Shown here: piece after piece, positions 44,504-53,142 of the stretch
How the letters are laid out: each line of letters opens with the position of its first letter
How positions within the stretch are numbered: the stretch's first letter is position 1
From: Candidatus Terasakiella magnetica
GTDB lineage: Bacteria > Pseudomonadota > Alphaproteobacteria > Rhodospirillales > Terasakiellaceae
Length of the DNA: 64,000 nt
Reading direction: 5' to 3'
Assembly (NCBI RefSeq): GCF_900093605.1
Contig: NZ_FLYE01000012.1
Coordinates: forward strand, 310,001-374,000
Position numbers and translations under genes: made by a program
Notes under the pieces: model-generated
The model's input: the letters and a program-made list of their open reading frames with translations, nothing else
Told to the model about the DNA's origin: nothing
The model's database searches: none

Positions 44504-45619
44504 ATGTCATGGAACAATCAGGGCGGTGGCCCGTGGGGCAATGGTGGAAATAACCAAGGCCCATGGGGACAAGGACCGAAAAAACCAAACGGTGGCGGCA
44601 ATGGCGGCGGTGGACCGAACCCGCCAGACCTCGAAGAAATGCTGCGCAAAAGCCAGGAAAATATGAAAAAATTCGTTCCCGGCGGCGTTGGCGGCGGCAA
44701 ATTATTTGCCCTTGCCTTGATTGTCATTCTTGCGGTGTGGATCGGTTCAGGCTTTTACAAAGTAAAAACAGACCAACAAGGCGTACAGCTCATGTTTGGT
44801 AAATATGTGTCTTCTACCAACCCGGGCCTGCATTGGAACTTCCCTGCACCAATCGGTGACGTTTTGACACCACGTGTCACAAATGTTCGTAAAATCGAAA
44901 TTGGGGCAAATACATCAACAACACGTTCGCGCAATTCTGGCACAGGTGAAAGCCTGATGCTCACAGGTGATCAAAATATCGCCGATGTTGAATTTGCGGT
45001 TTTATGGAATGTGAAGGATGCGGCAAGCTTCCTGTTTAACATTCGCGACCCTGAAACAACGGTTCGCGCAGCAGCCCAAAGTGCCATGCGTGAAGTGATT
45101 GGTCAGATGAACCTTGAGCGTGTCAACACACAAGGTCGTGGTCAAATCGCCCAAGATGCACAGGAGTTGATCCAGCAGATTTTGGATGATTATAAATCCG
45201 GCATTAATGTCGCTGGTGTGGAATTGGCGAAAGCCGATCCGCCACAAGCGGTGATCGAAGCCTTTAACGATGTGCAGTCAGCGCGTCAGGATAAAGAGCG
45301 TAAACAAAACGAAGCCGAAGCTTATCGCAACAAGATCGTGCCAACCGCACGTGGTGAAGCGCAAAAGCTTATGCAAGATGCTGAAGCTTATAAAGAGCGT
45401 GTGATCAAGGATGCAGAAGGTGAAGCCAAACGCTTTATCTCGGTTTACGAATCTTATGCAGCCAATAAAGATGTCACGCGTGAGCGTCTCTATCTAGAGA
45501 CCATGCAGGAAGTCCTTAAAGGGTCTGAAAAAGTGATTATTGATAGTGAGAAAGGCGGCAGCGGCGTTGTCCCTTACCTGCCTTTACCTGAACTGCAAAA
45601 ACGCAAAGGAGCAAACTGA
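44504..45619 (+). CDS. hflK: FtsH protease modulator HflK
   Basis: HflK and HflC form a membrane SPFH complex around the FtsH protease. The 371-residue protein has a glycine/asparagine/proline-rich N-terminus (about residues 1-45), one membrane segment (about 65-85), the SPFH band-7 domain (VKTDQQGVQLMFGKY onward) and a long charged coiled-coil helix. This is the normal HflK layout. Its stop codon overlaps the hflC start by one base. Confidence 0.95.
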   Translation: MSWNNQGGGPWGNGGNNQGPWGQGPKKPNGGGNGGGGPNPPDLEEMLRKSQENMKKFVPGGVGGGKLFALALIVILAVWIGSGFYKVKTDQQGVQLMFGKYVSSTNPGLHWNFPAPIGDVLTPRVTNVRKIEIGANTSTTRSRNSGTGESLMLTGDQNIADVEFAVLWNVKDAASFLFNIRDPETTVRAAAQSAMREVIGQMNLERVNTQGRGQIAQDAQELIQQILDDYKSGINVAGVELAKADPPQAVIEAFNDVQSARQDKERKQNEAEAYRNKIVPTARGEAQKLMQDAEAYKERVIKDAEGEAKRFISVYESYAANKDVTRERLYLETMQEVLKGSEKVIIDSEKGGSGVVPYLPLPELQKRKGAN

Positions 45620-46479
45620 TGCCGAAGAAGTTAGTTGCATTAATCATTTTGCTCGTCGGTTTTGCGGGCCTTATGTCCGGCACTTTGTTTAAAGTTGCTG
45701 AACCTGTACAAGCCGTGGTCTTCCAGTTTGGTGACCCACGTCGCGTTATTCAGGAACCCGGTCTGAACTGGAAAATTCCATTCATTCAGGATATTCAATA
45801 TTTTGATAAACGAATCTTAAACCTTGATCCACAGCCGGCAGAACTGCCATTGGCTGACCAAAAGCGTATCATCGTAGATTCTTATGCCCGTTATAAAATC
45901 ACGGACCCGTTGAAATTCTTCCAGACGGTTCAGGGTTCTGAGCGTGCCTTTAACGATGCGTTTGGTCGTATTTTGAACCGTTCGGTTCGTGATGCGATTG
46001 CAAAAGTGGGAATGGTTGATCTGTTGTCACAAAAACGCGTTGAAGTGATGAGCGAGATTGTGAACAGCGTGAGCAAAGAAGCACCGGATTATGGTGTGAC
46101 AATTGTGGACGTACGTATCGGTCGTGCTGATCTACCTGCACAGATTTCTGAAAACGTATTTGATCGTATGCGCACAGACCGTGTGCAAGAAGCCAATAAG
46201 CTGCGCGCAGAAGGTGATGAGATCAAGCAACGTATTGAAGCCGAAGCAGAACGTGAAAAAACCGTTATTTTGGCGGAAGCGCGTCGTACATCCAACATCT
46301 TGCGCGGTCAGGGTGATGCCCAGCGAAACGTCGTTTTGGGTGAAGCTTACGGGAAAGACCCTGAGTTTTTCCGCTTCTACCGCTCTATGGAGGCTTATCG
46401 TGAAGCCTTGGGCGAGGGGACTTCAATGGTCCTTTCCCCAGATAGCGAATTCTTCAGCTATTTCGGTATGCGTAAGTAA
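45619..46479 (+). CDS. hflC: FtsH protease modulator HflC
   Basis: The 286-residue partner of HflK starts with a membrane segment (about residues 5-22) followed by the band-7 domain (VAEPVQAVVFQFGDPRRVI) and a charged helix (RMRTDRVQEANKLRAEGDE). The C-terminal FFSYFG is usual for HflC. The ATG shares a base with the hflK stop. A strong terminator follows. Confidence 0.95.
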   Translation: MPKKLVALIILLVGFAGLMSGTLFKVAEPVQAVVFQFGDPRRVIQEPGLNWKIPFIQDIQYFDKRILNLDPQPAELPLADQKRIIVDSYARYKITDPLKFFQTVQGSERAFNDAFGRILNRSVRDAIAKVGMVDLLSQKRVEVMSEIVNSVSKEAPDYGVTIVDVRIGRADLPAQISENVFDRMRTDRVQEANKLRAEGDEIKQRIEAEAEREKTVILAEARRTSNILRGQGDAQRNVVLGEAYGKDPEFFRFYRSMEAYREALGEGTSMVLSPDSEFFSYFGMRK

Positions 46480-46490
46480 AAGTAAGTTAT

Positions 46491-46530
46491 AAAAATCACC
46501 CCGCATTTATGTTGCGGGGTGATTTTTTTT
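46491..46530. terminator. Terminator after hflKC
   Basis: AAAAATCACCCCGCA and TGCGGGGTGATTTTT pair perfectly around a 7-base loop, followed by more T. The hairpin can act in both directions. Confidence 0.93.
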
Positions 46531-46535
46531 GACTT

Positions 46536-46564
46536 GTCATCCTCTCAACCCGCTTGAGAATGAC
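46536..46564. repeat. Imperfect GTCAT hairpin element
   Basis: GTCAT...TCTCA and TGAGA...ATGAC form an interrupted stem (46536-46564) just after the hflKC terminator. It resembles the GTCATCC-type hairpin elements at 25949 and 32701 and may be a decayed copy. Confidence 0.45.
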
Positions 46565-46582
46565 GAAAAGGATCAATAATAC

Positions 46583-46774
46583 ATGTCAGATTTTTTTGTT
46601 GCTGTTGGTTTAGCTATCGCGATTGAAGGCATGCTCTATGCCCTGTTTCCAGAAGGCATGAAGAAAATGATGATGCAGGTGCTCGCCATGCCCTCAGCAT
46701 CGGTGCGCACCGCGGGCATTACAGCGGCTATGATCGGGGTTGCGCTGGTTTGGCTGGTGCGCGGGGCTATGTAG
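46583..46774 (+). CDS. DUF2065 family small membrane protein
   Basis: The 63-residue protein has two likely membrane segments (about residues 5-22 and 42-60) around a short loop rich in methionine (EGMKKMMMQVLAMP). DUF2065 proteins have this exact size and lie between hflC and degP in many alphaproteobacteria, as here. The function is unknown; a role near the HflKC/DegP quality-control system is a guess from position only. Confidence 0.85.
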   Translation: MSDFFVAVGLAIAIEGMLYALFPEGMKKMMMQVLAMPSASVRTAGITAAMIGVALVWLVRGAM

Positions 46775-46919
46775 CGCGCTTGTAACAGTTAGTTACAATT
46801 TTGCCTTAACCATTTCATATTCTTTATCCATGATAGGGATAGATAAGGCAATGCTTGCGAAATTAAGGCAGCAAGCTACATTAATTTGAACAGGACTTTT
46901 AAAAAGAGCGTTGAAAAGA

Positions 46920-48407
46920 ATGAATAAGATGACGAGAAGACAGCACGCCCAAGCACAAGCTAAAACACTTAATCCCACCTTGTGGATTATCACCGTCTTA
47001 ACGGCTTTTGGTTTGATGATTGCCTTTATAGCGCAAAGCCATGCCCGTTCAGCCCCAGAAAGTTTTGCTGATCTGGCTGAAAAACTCCTGCCTGCAGTGG
47101 TGAATATCTCCACAACCCAGAAGGTGGATGCGGCCCATGGTCAGTTGCCCCAAGGTGTGCCGGACTTTTTTCGTGAATTTTTTGAACGTCGTGGCGGTCA
47201 AATGCCCCAACAGCGTCAACGCCAAGCCACCTCATTGGGCTCCGGCTTTGTGATTGATGCCCAAGCGGGTCTGATTGTCACCAATAACCATGTTATTCAG
47301 GATGCTGAAGAAATTAAGGTCATCTTGCAAGATAACACCTCTCTTGATGCTGAATTGTTGGGTAAAGACCCCAAAACAGATATCGCCCTTTTAAAAGTTG
47401 AAAAGAAAAAAGGCGTTAAGCTGATTGAAGTTTCGCTGGGCAATTCAGATAAAACCCGCGTTGGGGATTGGGTTGTGGCTATTGGTAACCCGTTTGGTTT
47501 GGGCGGCTCGGTTACAGCCGGGATTGTTTCTGCGCGTGGGCGCAACATTCAAGCGGGTCCTTATGATGATTTTATCCAGACCGATGCCTCTATTAACAAG
47601 GGTAACTCCGGTGGGCCGTTGTTTAATCTAAATGGCGATGTGATTGGCATTAATACAGCGATTTATTCGCCAAGTGGGGGCTCTGTTGGTATTGGTTTTT
47701 CTGTACCCTCCAATATTGCCAAAACAGTCATTGCTGATTTGCAAGAATATGGTCGCACCCGTCGTGGCTGGTTGGGTGTGCGTATCCAGACAGTCTCTGA
47801 TGAAATTGCAGAGAACCTTGGCCTTGAAGATGCCCGTGGCGCCTTGGTTACAAGTGTGGCAGAAGGTGGCCCTGCTGAAAAAGCCAAGATACAAAAAGGC
47901 GATGTAATCCTGACCTTTAACGGTAAGGGTGTTTCTGAAATGCGCAAACTGCCGCGCATTGTGGCAGAAACAGAAGTCGGCAAGTCCGTACCTGTAAAAG
48001 TTTGGCGCAAAGGCAAGATCAAGAAACTGTCGGTAAAAGTCGGTGAGCTTGAAGTGGCTGAAAAGAACGGCTCTGTTGGTAAACCCAAAGTGACGAAAAC
48101 CTCTGCGACCCTAAAAGAGCTTGGCCTCTCGCTCGGTAGTTTGAACGATCAATTGCGTGAGCGTTTTAAACTGCCTGAAGAAGCCAGCGGTGTGGTGATC
48201 TTGAATGTGGTTGCCGATGGCCCCGCAGCCCAAAAAGGCATTCGCGCAGGTGAGTTGATTGTGGAAGTCAGCCAAAAAGAAATCACCTCGCCCGATGAAG
48301 TTAAAAAGGCGGTTAAAAAAGCCAAGAAGGAAAAACAAAAATCCCTTCTCTTGCTCATTGATGGGGAAGAAGGTTTACGCTTTGTCGCGGTAAAACTGGC
48401 AAAATAA
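46920..48407 (+). CDS. degP: Periplasmic serine protease, DegP/Do family
   Basis: DegP-type proteases degrade misfolded envelope proteins. The 495-residue precursor has an N-terminal signal/anchor (about residues 20-45, FGLMIAFIAQSHA). The trypsin-like domain has catalytic His in TNNHVIQ, Asp in KTDIALLKV and Ser in NKGNSGGPLF. Two PDZ domains follow (GWLGVRIQ and the C-terminal GVVILNVVADGPA). The start could be ATG 46920 or ATG 46929; neither has a strong ribosome site. A terminator follows. Confidence 0.94.
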   Translation: MNKMTRRQHAQAQAKTLNPTLWIITVLTAFGLMIAFIAQSHARSAPESFADLAEKLLPAVVNISTTQKVDAAHGQLPQGVPDFFREFFERRGGQMPQQRQRQATSLGSGFVIDAQAGLIVTNNHVIQDAEEIKVILQDNTSLDAELLGKDPKTDIALLKVEKKKGVKLIEVSLGNSDKTRVGDWVVAIGNPFGLGGSVTAGIVSARGRNIQAGPYDDFIQTDASINKGNSGGPLFNLNGDVIGINTAIYSPSGGSVGIGFSVPSNIAKTVIADLQEYGRTRRGWLGVRIQTVSDEIAENLGLEDARGALVTSVAEGGPAEKAKIQKGDVILTFNGKGVSEMRKLPRIVAETEVGKSVPVKVWRKGKIKKLSVKVGELEVAEKNGSVGKPKVTKTSATLKELGLSLGSLNDQLRERFKLPEEASGVVILNVVADGPAAQKGIRAGELIVEVSQKEITSPDEVKKAVKKAKKEKQKSLLLLIDGEEGLRFVAVKLAK

Positions 48408-48417
48408 AATAAAAGAG

Positions 48418-48447
48418 AGGTCTCTGATGAATGGCAGAGGCCTTTTT
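48418..48447 (+). terminator. Terminator of degP
   Basis: AGGTCTCTG (48418-48426) and CAGAGGCCT (48435-48443) pair with one G-T wobble around an 8-base loop, followed by TTTT. Confidence 0.8.
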
Positions 48448-48536
48448 CTTTCCCGAGATAGTTTCTAAAGAAACCTTATTGATCGGTTGGCGAACAATTG
48501 CTAAGTTCTTTGCAAATAGTGAAGAAGGAAGCCTTT

Positions 48537-49901
48537 ATGTCTGATGAAACCGTAAAATATCTTCTACCGGAAAACCGTATTCCCAAGTCTTGGTATAATA
48601 TCGTGGCAGACCTGCCGCAAATGCCAGAACCTGTATTGCACCCGGGAACAAAACAGCCTGTGGGCCCTGCGGACCTAGAGCCGCTTTTCCCCATGGCGAT
48701 TATTGAACAGGAAGTCGCCACAGAGCGCGACATTGAAATTCCCGAGCCTGTGCGTGATGTATATAAACAATGGCGTCCCGCCCCGCTTTATCGGGCGCGT
48801 CGCCTTGAAAAGGCCTTAGGCACCACAGCCAAGATTTTCTATAAATATGAAGGGGTGAGCCCGTCTGGTTCTCACAAGCCCAATACCTCAGTTGCCCAAG
48901 CGTTTTATAACAAAGAAGCGGGCATTAAGAAGCTGACAACCGAGACAGGTGCGGGCCAGTGGGGCTGCTCACTCGCCTTTGCGGCTTCCTTGTTTGGTCT
49001 TGAAGTTGATGTTTATATGGTGAAAGTGTCTTACGGACAAAAACCATATCGTCGCGCCTTGATGGAAACATATGGTGCGCGTTGTGTGGCGTCACCTTCC
49101 ACAGAAACAAATGCGGGTCGCAAAATCCTCGAAGAAGACCCTGAGAACCGAGGCTCTCTGGGGATTGCCATTTCAGAAGCGGTTGAGCTGGCAGCGCAGC
49201 GTGATGACACCAAATATGCTTTGGGCTCAGTCCTGAACCACGTTCTGCTTCATCAAACCGTCATTGGGATTGAAGCCATGGAACAGATGGAAATGGCTGA
49301 TGCGGATGCTGATGTGGTCATTGGTTGTGCTGGTGGTGGCTCCAACTTTGGCGGGATTGCGTTTCCTTATATTGGGCGCAACTTGCGCGAAGGGAAAAAC
49401 ACCCGCATTGTGGCGGTTGAGCCCGCAGCCTGTCCAACCTTAACACGCGGCACCTTTGCCTATGATTTTGGTGATACGGCCCAGCTTACACCTCTCACAA
49501 AAATGCACACATTGGGTGCTTCTTTCATGCCACCGGGCTTTCATGCGGGTGGTTTGCGCTATCACGGCATGTCCCCATTGGTCAGCCATTGTAAAGAGCT
49601 CGGCCTTATGGATGCGGTTTCTTACAATCAGGTGGAATGTTTCTCAGCAGCTGTTCAATTTGCACAAGCTGAAGGCATCGTTCCTGCACCCGAATCCAGC
49701 CATGCGGTAAAAGCGGCTATTGCGGAAGCCTTGGATGCCAAGGAAAAAGGTGAAGAACGCACGATTCTCTTCTGCCTGTCTGGGCATGGTCATTTTGATA
49801 TGCAGGCCTATACGGATTTCTTTGAGGGTAAGCTTGAAGACAAGACTTATGATGAAGCCTTATTACAAGAAGCTTTATCTAAATTGCCGAACGTTGGCTA
49901 A
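48537..49901 (+). CDS. trpB: TrpB2-type tryptophan synthase beta-like protein
   Basis: This 454-residue PLP enzyme (ATG 48537 after AAGGAAG) belongs to the longer TrpB2 branch. It has an N-terminal extension with RPAPLYRARRLEK, the PLP lysine in YEGVSPSGSHKPN, TETGAGQWGCSLA, GCAGGGSNFGG (phosphate loop) and ATLTRG-like CPTLTRG. TrpB2 proteins can make tryptophan from indole and serine without stable TrpA contact. No trpA is in the window, so it may act as a stand-alone indole-salvage enzyme or serine/threonine deaminase-like enzyme. The symbol is by family only. Confidence 0.87.
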   Translation: MSDETVKYLLPENRIPKSWYNIVADLPQMPEPVLHPGTKQPVGPADLEPLFPMAIIEQEVATERDIEIPEPVRDVYKQWRPAPLYRARRLEKALGTTAKIFYKYEGVSPSGSHKPNTSVAQAFYNKEAGIKKLTTETGAGQWGCSLAFAASLFGLEVDVYMVKVSYGQKPYRRALMETYGARCVASPSTETNAGRKILEEDPENRGSLGIAISEAVELAAQRDDTKYALGSVLNHVLLHQTVIGIEAMEQMEMADADADVVIGCAGGGSNFGGIAFPYIGRNLREGKNTRIVAVEPAACPTLTRGTFAYDFGDTAQLTPLTKMHTLGASFMPPGFHAGGLRYHGMSPLVSHCKELGLMDAVSYNQVECFSAAVQFAQAEGIVPAPESSHAVKAAIAEALDAKEKGEERTILFCLSGHGHFDMQAYTDFFEGKLEDKTYDEALLQEALSKLPNVG

Positions 49902-49903
49902 AC

Positions 49904-49935
49904 AAAAAAAGGGAGTTCTCATGGCTCCCTTTTTT
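49904..49935. terminator. Bidirectional terminator between trpB2 and arsC-like gene
   Basis: AAAAAAGGGAG (49905-49915) and CTCCCTTTTTT (49925-49935) are perfect arms around a 9-base loop. It serves both converging genes. Confidence 0.9.
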
Positions 49936-49956
49936 CTTAAACTATTTCTGTCTTGC

Positions 49957-50298
49957 TTAGAGCAGGTCCAGAACATTTTCCGGTGGGCGACCCAAAACGG
50001 CCTGATCGCCTTTGACAACAATGGGGCGCTCAATAGCGCGTGGATTAGCAACCATACCGGCAACCACCGCATCATCATCGAGAGAATCGTCACTTAAGCC
50101 ATATTCCTTGGCTTCTTTCTTGCGCAGAAGTTCACGTGGTGTAATGCCAAGCTTAGAAATAATGTCTTTAAGCTCTGCAACAGTTGGTGGGGTGTCTAAA
50201 TATTGGACGATTTGTGGCTCAACACCTTTTTCTTCAATCAGTTGAAGGGTCTGGCGCGATTTACTGCAACGTGGGTTGTGATAGATAACAACGGACAT
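49957..50298 (-). CDS. ArsC family protein (glutaredoxin-type arsenate reductase-like)
   Basis: From ATG 50298 this 113-residue protein has the full ArsC layout: YHNPRCSKSRQTLQLI with the catalytic Cys11, ELLRKKEAKEYGL, and the arginine-rich GMVANPRAIERPIVV near the active site. True ArsC proteins reduce arsenate with glutathione and glutaredoxin; many relatives of this length have other roles. No ars operon genes adjoin, so activity is open. The longer upstream frame is non-coding and rejected. Confidence 0.85.
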   Translation of the reverse strand: MSVVIYHNPRCSKSRQTLQLIEEKGVEPQIVQYLDTPPTVAELKDIISKLGITPRELLRKKEAKEYGLSDDSLDDDAVVAGMVANPRAIERPIVVKGDQAVLGRPPENVLDLL

Positions 50299-50620
50299 GA
50301 TCAGCCTATTTTTTGTAAATGAAATGATGCCTTTGGCATATCTCGCGACCTTATCACCGTTTTTTCTGTTTTGGAACCAATCAAAACTTAAAGGGGTTAA
50401 AATAGAATTGCATATGCTGTTTTTATACTTTTGATCGCCCTTTGCGTTAAATATCAGGCGAAATAACGTTTTTTTTACAAATATGACAAATAAATAGGGA
50501 CAATTGGTCAGATATTTTATAAATTTCCAAGCTAGGTAGAAATCCGCTATAGTATCTTTCAAGATATGGTCGCAGGGAATGAAAAACCTATTATAAAGGT
50601 TTAGACAGGAGAGAATTAGT
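50299..50620. promoter_or_regulatory. Divergent arsC-like/cheZ intergenic region
   Basis: This 322-base AT-rich gap holds the promoters of two divergent genes. TATAGT (about 50549-50554) is a possible cheZ -10. Two small inverted repeats follow: TATCTT/AAGATA (50553-50566) and AAACCT/AGGTTT in the leader. A GGAGAG ribosome site lies before the cheZ ATG. I see no gene or RNA in it. Confidence 0.4.
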
Positions 50621-51421
50621 ATGACGTCGGGAGCTCCAAAACGCCTTTTTAGCGCTGAACGTAAATTAAAACAACGTGTCGCAGCGAAAACGGGTGCGGC
50701 TGTGGCCACGACCGCGGTTGATCCATCCGGTATTTCAAATGAAGACTTGATGCTTGAAATCAAGGCTTTGAAATCCGAAATGATGATGCGCACGGCGCAA
50801 GCCTTGGATGAAGCTCATCACAGTGGAGATAAAATCAAAGAACGTCGTGAAGAGCTTGATGAAGCCCAAGAAGAATTAGACGGCAAGCTTGATGAAGTAA
50901 ACCTGTTGCGCACAGAGGTGCGCGCCCTGTCTCGCAGTATTCACGATACAAAACGCGAAATCAAAGCCTTGGGGATGAATGAGGAAGATAAATTCTCTGT
51001 CGTTACCAATGAGCTGGACCAAATTGTTGGCGCAACTGAGCGTGCGACAGAAACAATTTTGAACTCTGCTGAGAAAATCGACGATTTGGCCCAACAATTG
51101 CGCCAACATTCACCAGACCAGTTTGTGACCCAGCTCACAGACGAAATTTTGGAAAATACCATTGGTATGTTTGAAGCCTGTAACTTCCAGGATTTATGTG
51201 GTCAGCGTACAACCAAAGTCGTCAATACCCTTAAGTTCATTGAAGATCGTGTTGAGCGTATGATGGAAATTTGGGGTGAAGATAACTTTGATACGGTTGA
51301 TCATCCTGATGCGGTTCTTGATGCAGAAGGTAATCGTTCGCCCCATGGTGAAGAACTCCATGGCCCAGCTGATCATGGCGGTGGTATTTCACAGGCCGAT
51401 ATTGACGCGCTGTTTGACTAA
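50621..51421 (+). CDS. cheZ: CheZ-family CheY-P phosphatase
   Basis: The 266-residue protein has a long charged coiled-coil (about residues 40-150), then the CheZ signature EACNFQDLCGQRTTKVVNTL, in which the Gln of CGQ aligns with the catalytic Gln of CheZ. The C-terminal ISQADIDALFD resembles the CheY-binding tail of CheZ and the N-terminus of FliM. It should dephosphorylate CheY-P. No chemotaxis operon is adjacent. The lone receiver protein at 16158 is one possible client. Confidence 0.86.
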   Translation: MTSGAPKRLFSAERKLKQRVAAKTGAAVATTAVDPSGISNEDLMLEIKALKSEMMMRTAQALDEAHHSGDKIKERREELDEAQEELDGKLDEVNLLRTEVRALSRSIHDTKREIKALGMNEEDKFSVVTNELDQIVGATERATETILNSAEKIDDLAQQLRQHSPDQFVTQLTDEILENTIGMFEACNFQDLCGQRTTKVVNTLKFIEDRVERMMEIWGEDNFDTVDHPDAVLDAEGNRSPHGEELHGPADHGGGISQADIDALFD

Positions 51422-51444
51422 TTTTTACAGAACAGAACTCCAAG

Positions 51445-51477
51445 AAAACCACTGTCGAAAATGCCAGTGGTTTTTTT
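51445..51477 (+). terminator. Terminator of cheZ
   Basis: AAACCACTG (51446-51454) and CAGTGGTTT (51465-51473) pair perfectly around a 10-base loop, followed by TTTT. Confidence 0.88.
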
Positions 51478-51565
51478 ATTTCTGATTTCGCCTTTTTCTT
51501 TGCAGCCATTGGCGAAAGCGCATAGATTGGGGCAACTCTTTCTTTTCGAATTTTGATGGCTAGTT

Positions 51566-52960
51566 ATGACTAAATCTTCAGACACAAACACAATGTGGGG
51601 CGGTCGCTTCTCCGGTGGCCCGAGCGCAATTATGGAAAAAATCAACGCTTCGATTGATTTTGACAAACGCTTTTATGCTCAAGATATTGCGGGCTCAAAA
51701 GCCCATTGTGCCATGCTGGTTAAACAAGGCATCTTAAATGCAGAAGATGGCAAAGCCATAACCGAGGGCCTTGAGAAGGTCTTAAGCGAAATTGAAGCTG
51801 GTGAATTTAAATTTTCCGCCGCCCTTGAAGATATCCATATGAATGTGGAAAACCGTTTGCGTGAACTTATCGGCGATGCTGCTGGGCGTCTTCATACTGC
51901 GCGTTCACGCAATGATCAGGTGGCAACGGATTTTCGCCTTTGGGTGCGCGATGCCATGGACCGCCTTGATGAAGGTTTAAAGGTTTTACAACAAGCCTTG
52001 ATTGAACGCGCTGAAGAACAAGTTGATACCATCCTGCCCGGTTTTACCCATCTCCAAGCAGCCCAGCCTGTCTCTCTTGGTCACCACCTGCTGGCCTATG
52101 TTGAAATGGTTGGGCGGGATCGCTCGCGTGTGCGCGATGCCCGTGCGCGCTTAAACGAATCGCCATTGGGCTCAGCTGCCCTTGCAGGCACACCTTATCC
52201 GATTGATCGCCACCATACGGCTGAATTATTGGGTTTTGATGGGCCAATGCGAAACTCCCTTGATGGGGTGTCTGATCGTGATTTCGCCCTTGAATATCTG
52301 TCTGCGGCATCCATCTGTGCGGTGCATCTTTCGCGCTTGTCTGAAGAATTGGTGATCTGGTCTTCGGCGCAATTTGGTTTTGTGCGTATGTCTGATAGTT
52401 TCTCAACGGGCTCTTCCATCATGCCACAAAAGAAAAACCCCGATGCGGCAGAGCTGATCCGCTCTAAAATCGGGCGCGTTGTGGGGGATCTTAATAGCCT
52501 CATGATCTCTATGAAGGGGCTGCCACTGGCTTATTCCAAAGACATGCAAGAAGATAAAGAACCTGTCTTTGATGCAGCAGATACTATTGAGCTGAGCGTT
52601 GCGGTGATGACCGGTATGATTGCTGAAATGACGGTGAATAAAGAGACAATGCGCGAAAGTGCGGGTTGGGGCTTTACCACCGCAACCGATCTGGCAGACT
52701 GGCTGGTGCGTGAACTGGGCATGCCGTTTCGCAATGCCCACCATGTGACAGGTGCGATTGTAAAACTGGCTGAAGATAAGGGCTGTGATCTGGCGGACCT
52801 GTCTTTGGCAGAAATGCAAAGCGTGGACGGGGGCATCACCAATGCGGTTTATGATGTCCTAACGCTTGAAGCTTCTGTGGGCTCACGCACATCATATGGC
52901 GGCACGGCCCCTGTAAATGTGCGCGAACAAGCCGCAGATGCGCGCAAACGTTTTTTATAA
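51566..52960 (+). CDS. argH: Argininosuccinate lyase (ArgH)
   Basis: ArgH splits argininosuccinate into arginine and fumarate. Its 464 residues carry [11 protein letters not shown] at the start, [27 protein letters not shown]-like [13 protein letters not shown] and the signature [12 protein letters not shown] with the catalytic Ser. It is followed after 12 bases by a small lipoprotein gene and then lysA, a conserved trio in alphaproteobacteria. Confidence 0.97.
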   Translation: MTKSSDTNTMWGGRFSGGPSAIMEKINASIDFDKRFYAQDIAGSKAHCAMLVKQGILNAEDGKAITEGLEKVLSEIEAGEFKFSAALEDIHMNVENRLRELIGDAAGRLHTARSRNDQVATDFRLWVRDAMDRLDEGLKVLQQALIERAEEQVDTILPGFTHLQAAQPVSLGHHLLAYVEMVGRDRSRVRDARARLNESPLGSAALAGTPYPIDRHHTAELLGFDGPMRNSLDGVSDRDFALEYLSAASICAVHLSRLSEELVIWSSAQFGFVRMSDSFSTGSSIMPQKKNPDAAELIRSKIGRVVGDLNSLMISMKGLPLAYSKDMQEDKEPVFDAADTIELSVAVMTGMIAEMTVNKETMRESAGWGFTTATDLADWLVRELGMPFRNAHHVTGAIVKLAEDKGCDLADLSLAEMQSVDGGITNAVYDVLTLEASVGSRTSYGGTAPVNVREQAADARKRFL

Positions 52961-52972
52961 GAGAGGCTCAAG

Positions 52973-53131
52973 ATGATGCTGCGTAAACTTCTCCTGCTTG
53001 TTTTGTTTATTGCCTTTACCTCCTCGCTTAGTGCATGTGGGCGTAAAAACCAGCCCGTTGCACCAGAAGGGGCTGATCCGCAATATCCGCGTAGCTATCC
53101 AGCTCCTCTGCCTGTTCCAAACAGTAAATAA
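52973..53131 (+). CDS. Small lipoprotein, LptM/YifL-like
   Basis: This 52-residue protein has a short hydrophobic leader and a lipobox (LSAC at residues 19-22), so it should be lipidated at Cys22. The rest is polar and proline-rich (GRKNQPVAPEG, PRSYPAPLPVP). The size, the CGRK start after the lipid cysteine and the position between argH and lysA fit the LptM (YifL) family, which assists assembly of the LptDE lipopolysaccharide translocon. ATG 52973 or the adjacent ATG 52976 is the start. Confidence 0.8.
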   Translation: MMLRKLLLLVLFIAFTSSLSACGRKNQPVAPEGADPQYPRSYPAPLPVPNSK

Positions 53132-53142
53132 AGAAGAAAATT

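Noticed and set aside
49957-50793. A 278-codon minus-strand frame across the arsC-like gene
   Set aside because: Only the last 113 codons match ArsC. The upstream part is AT-rich, runs through the gap and into the antisense of cheZ, and a normal start is present at 50298.
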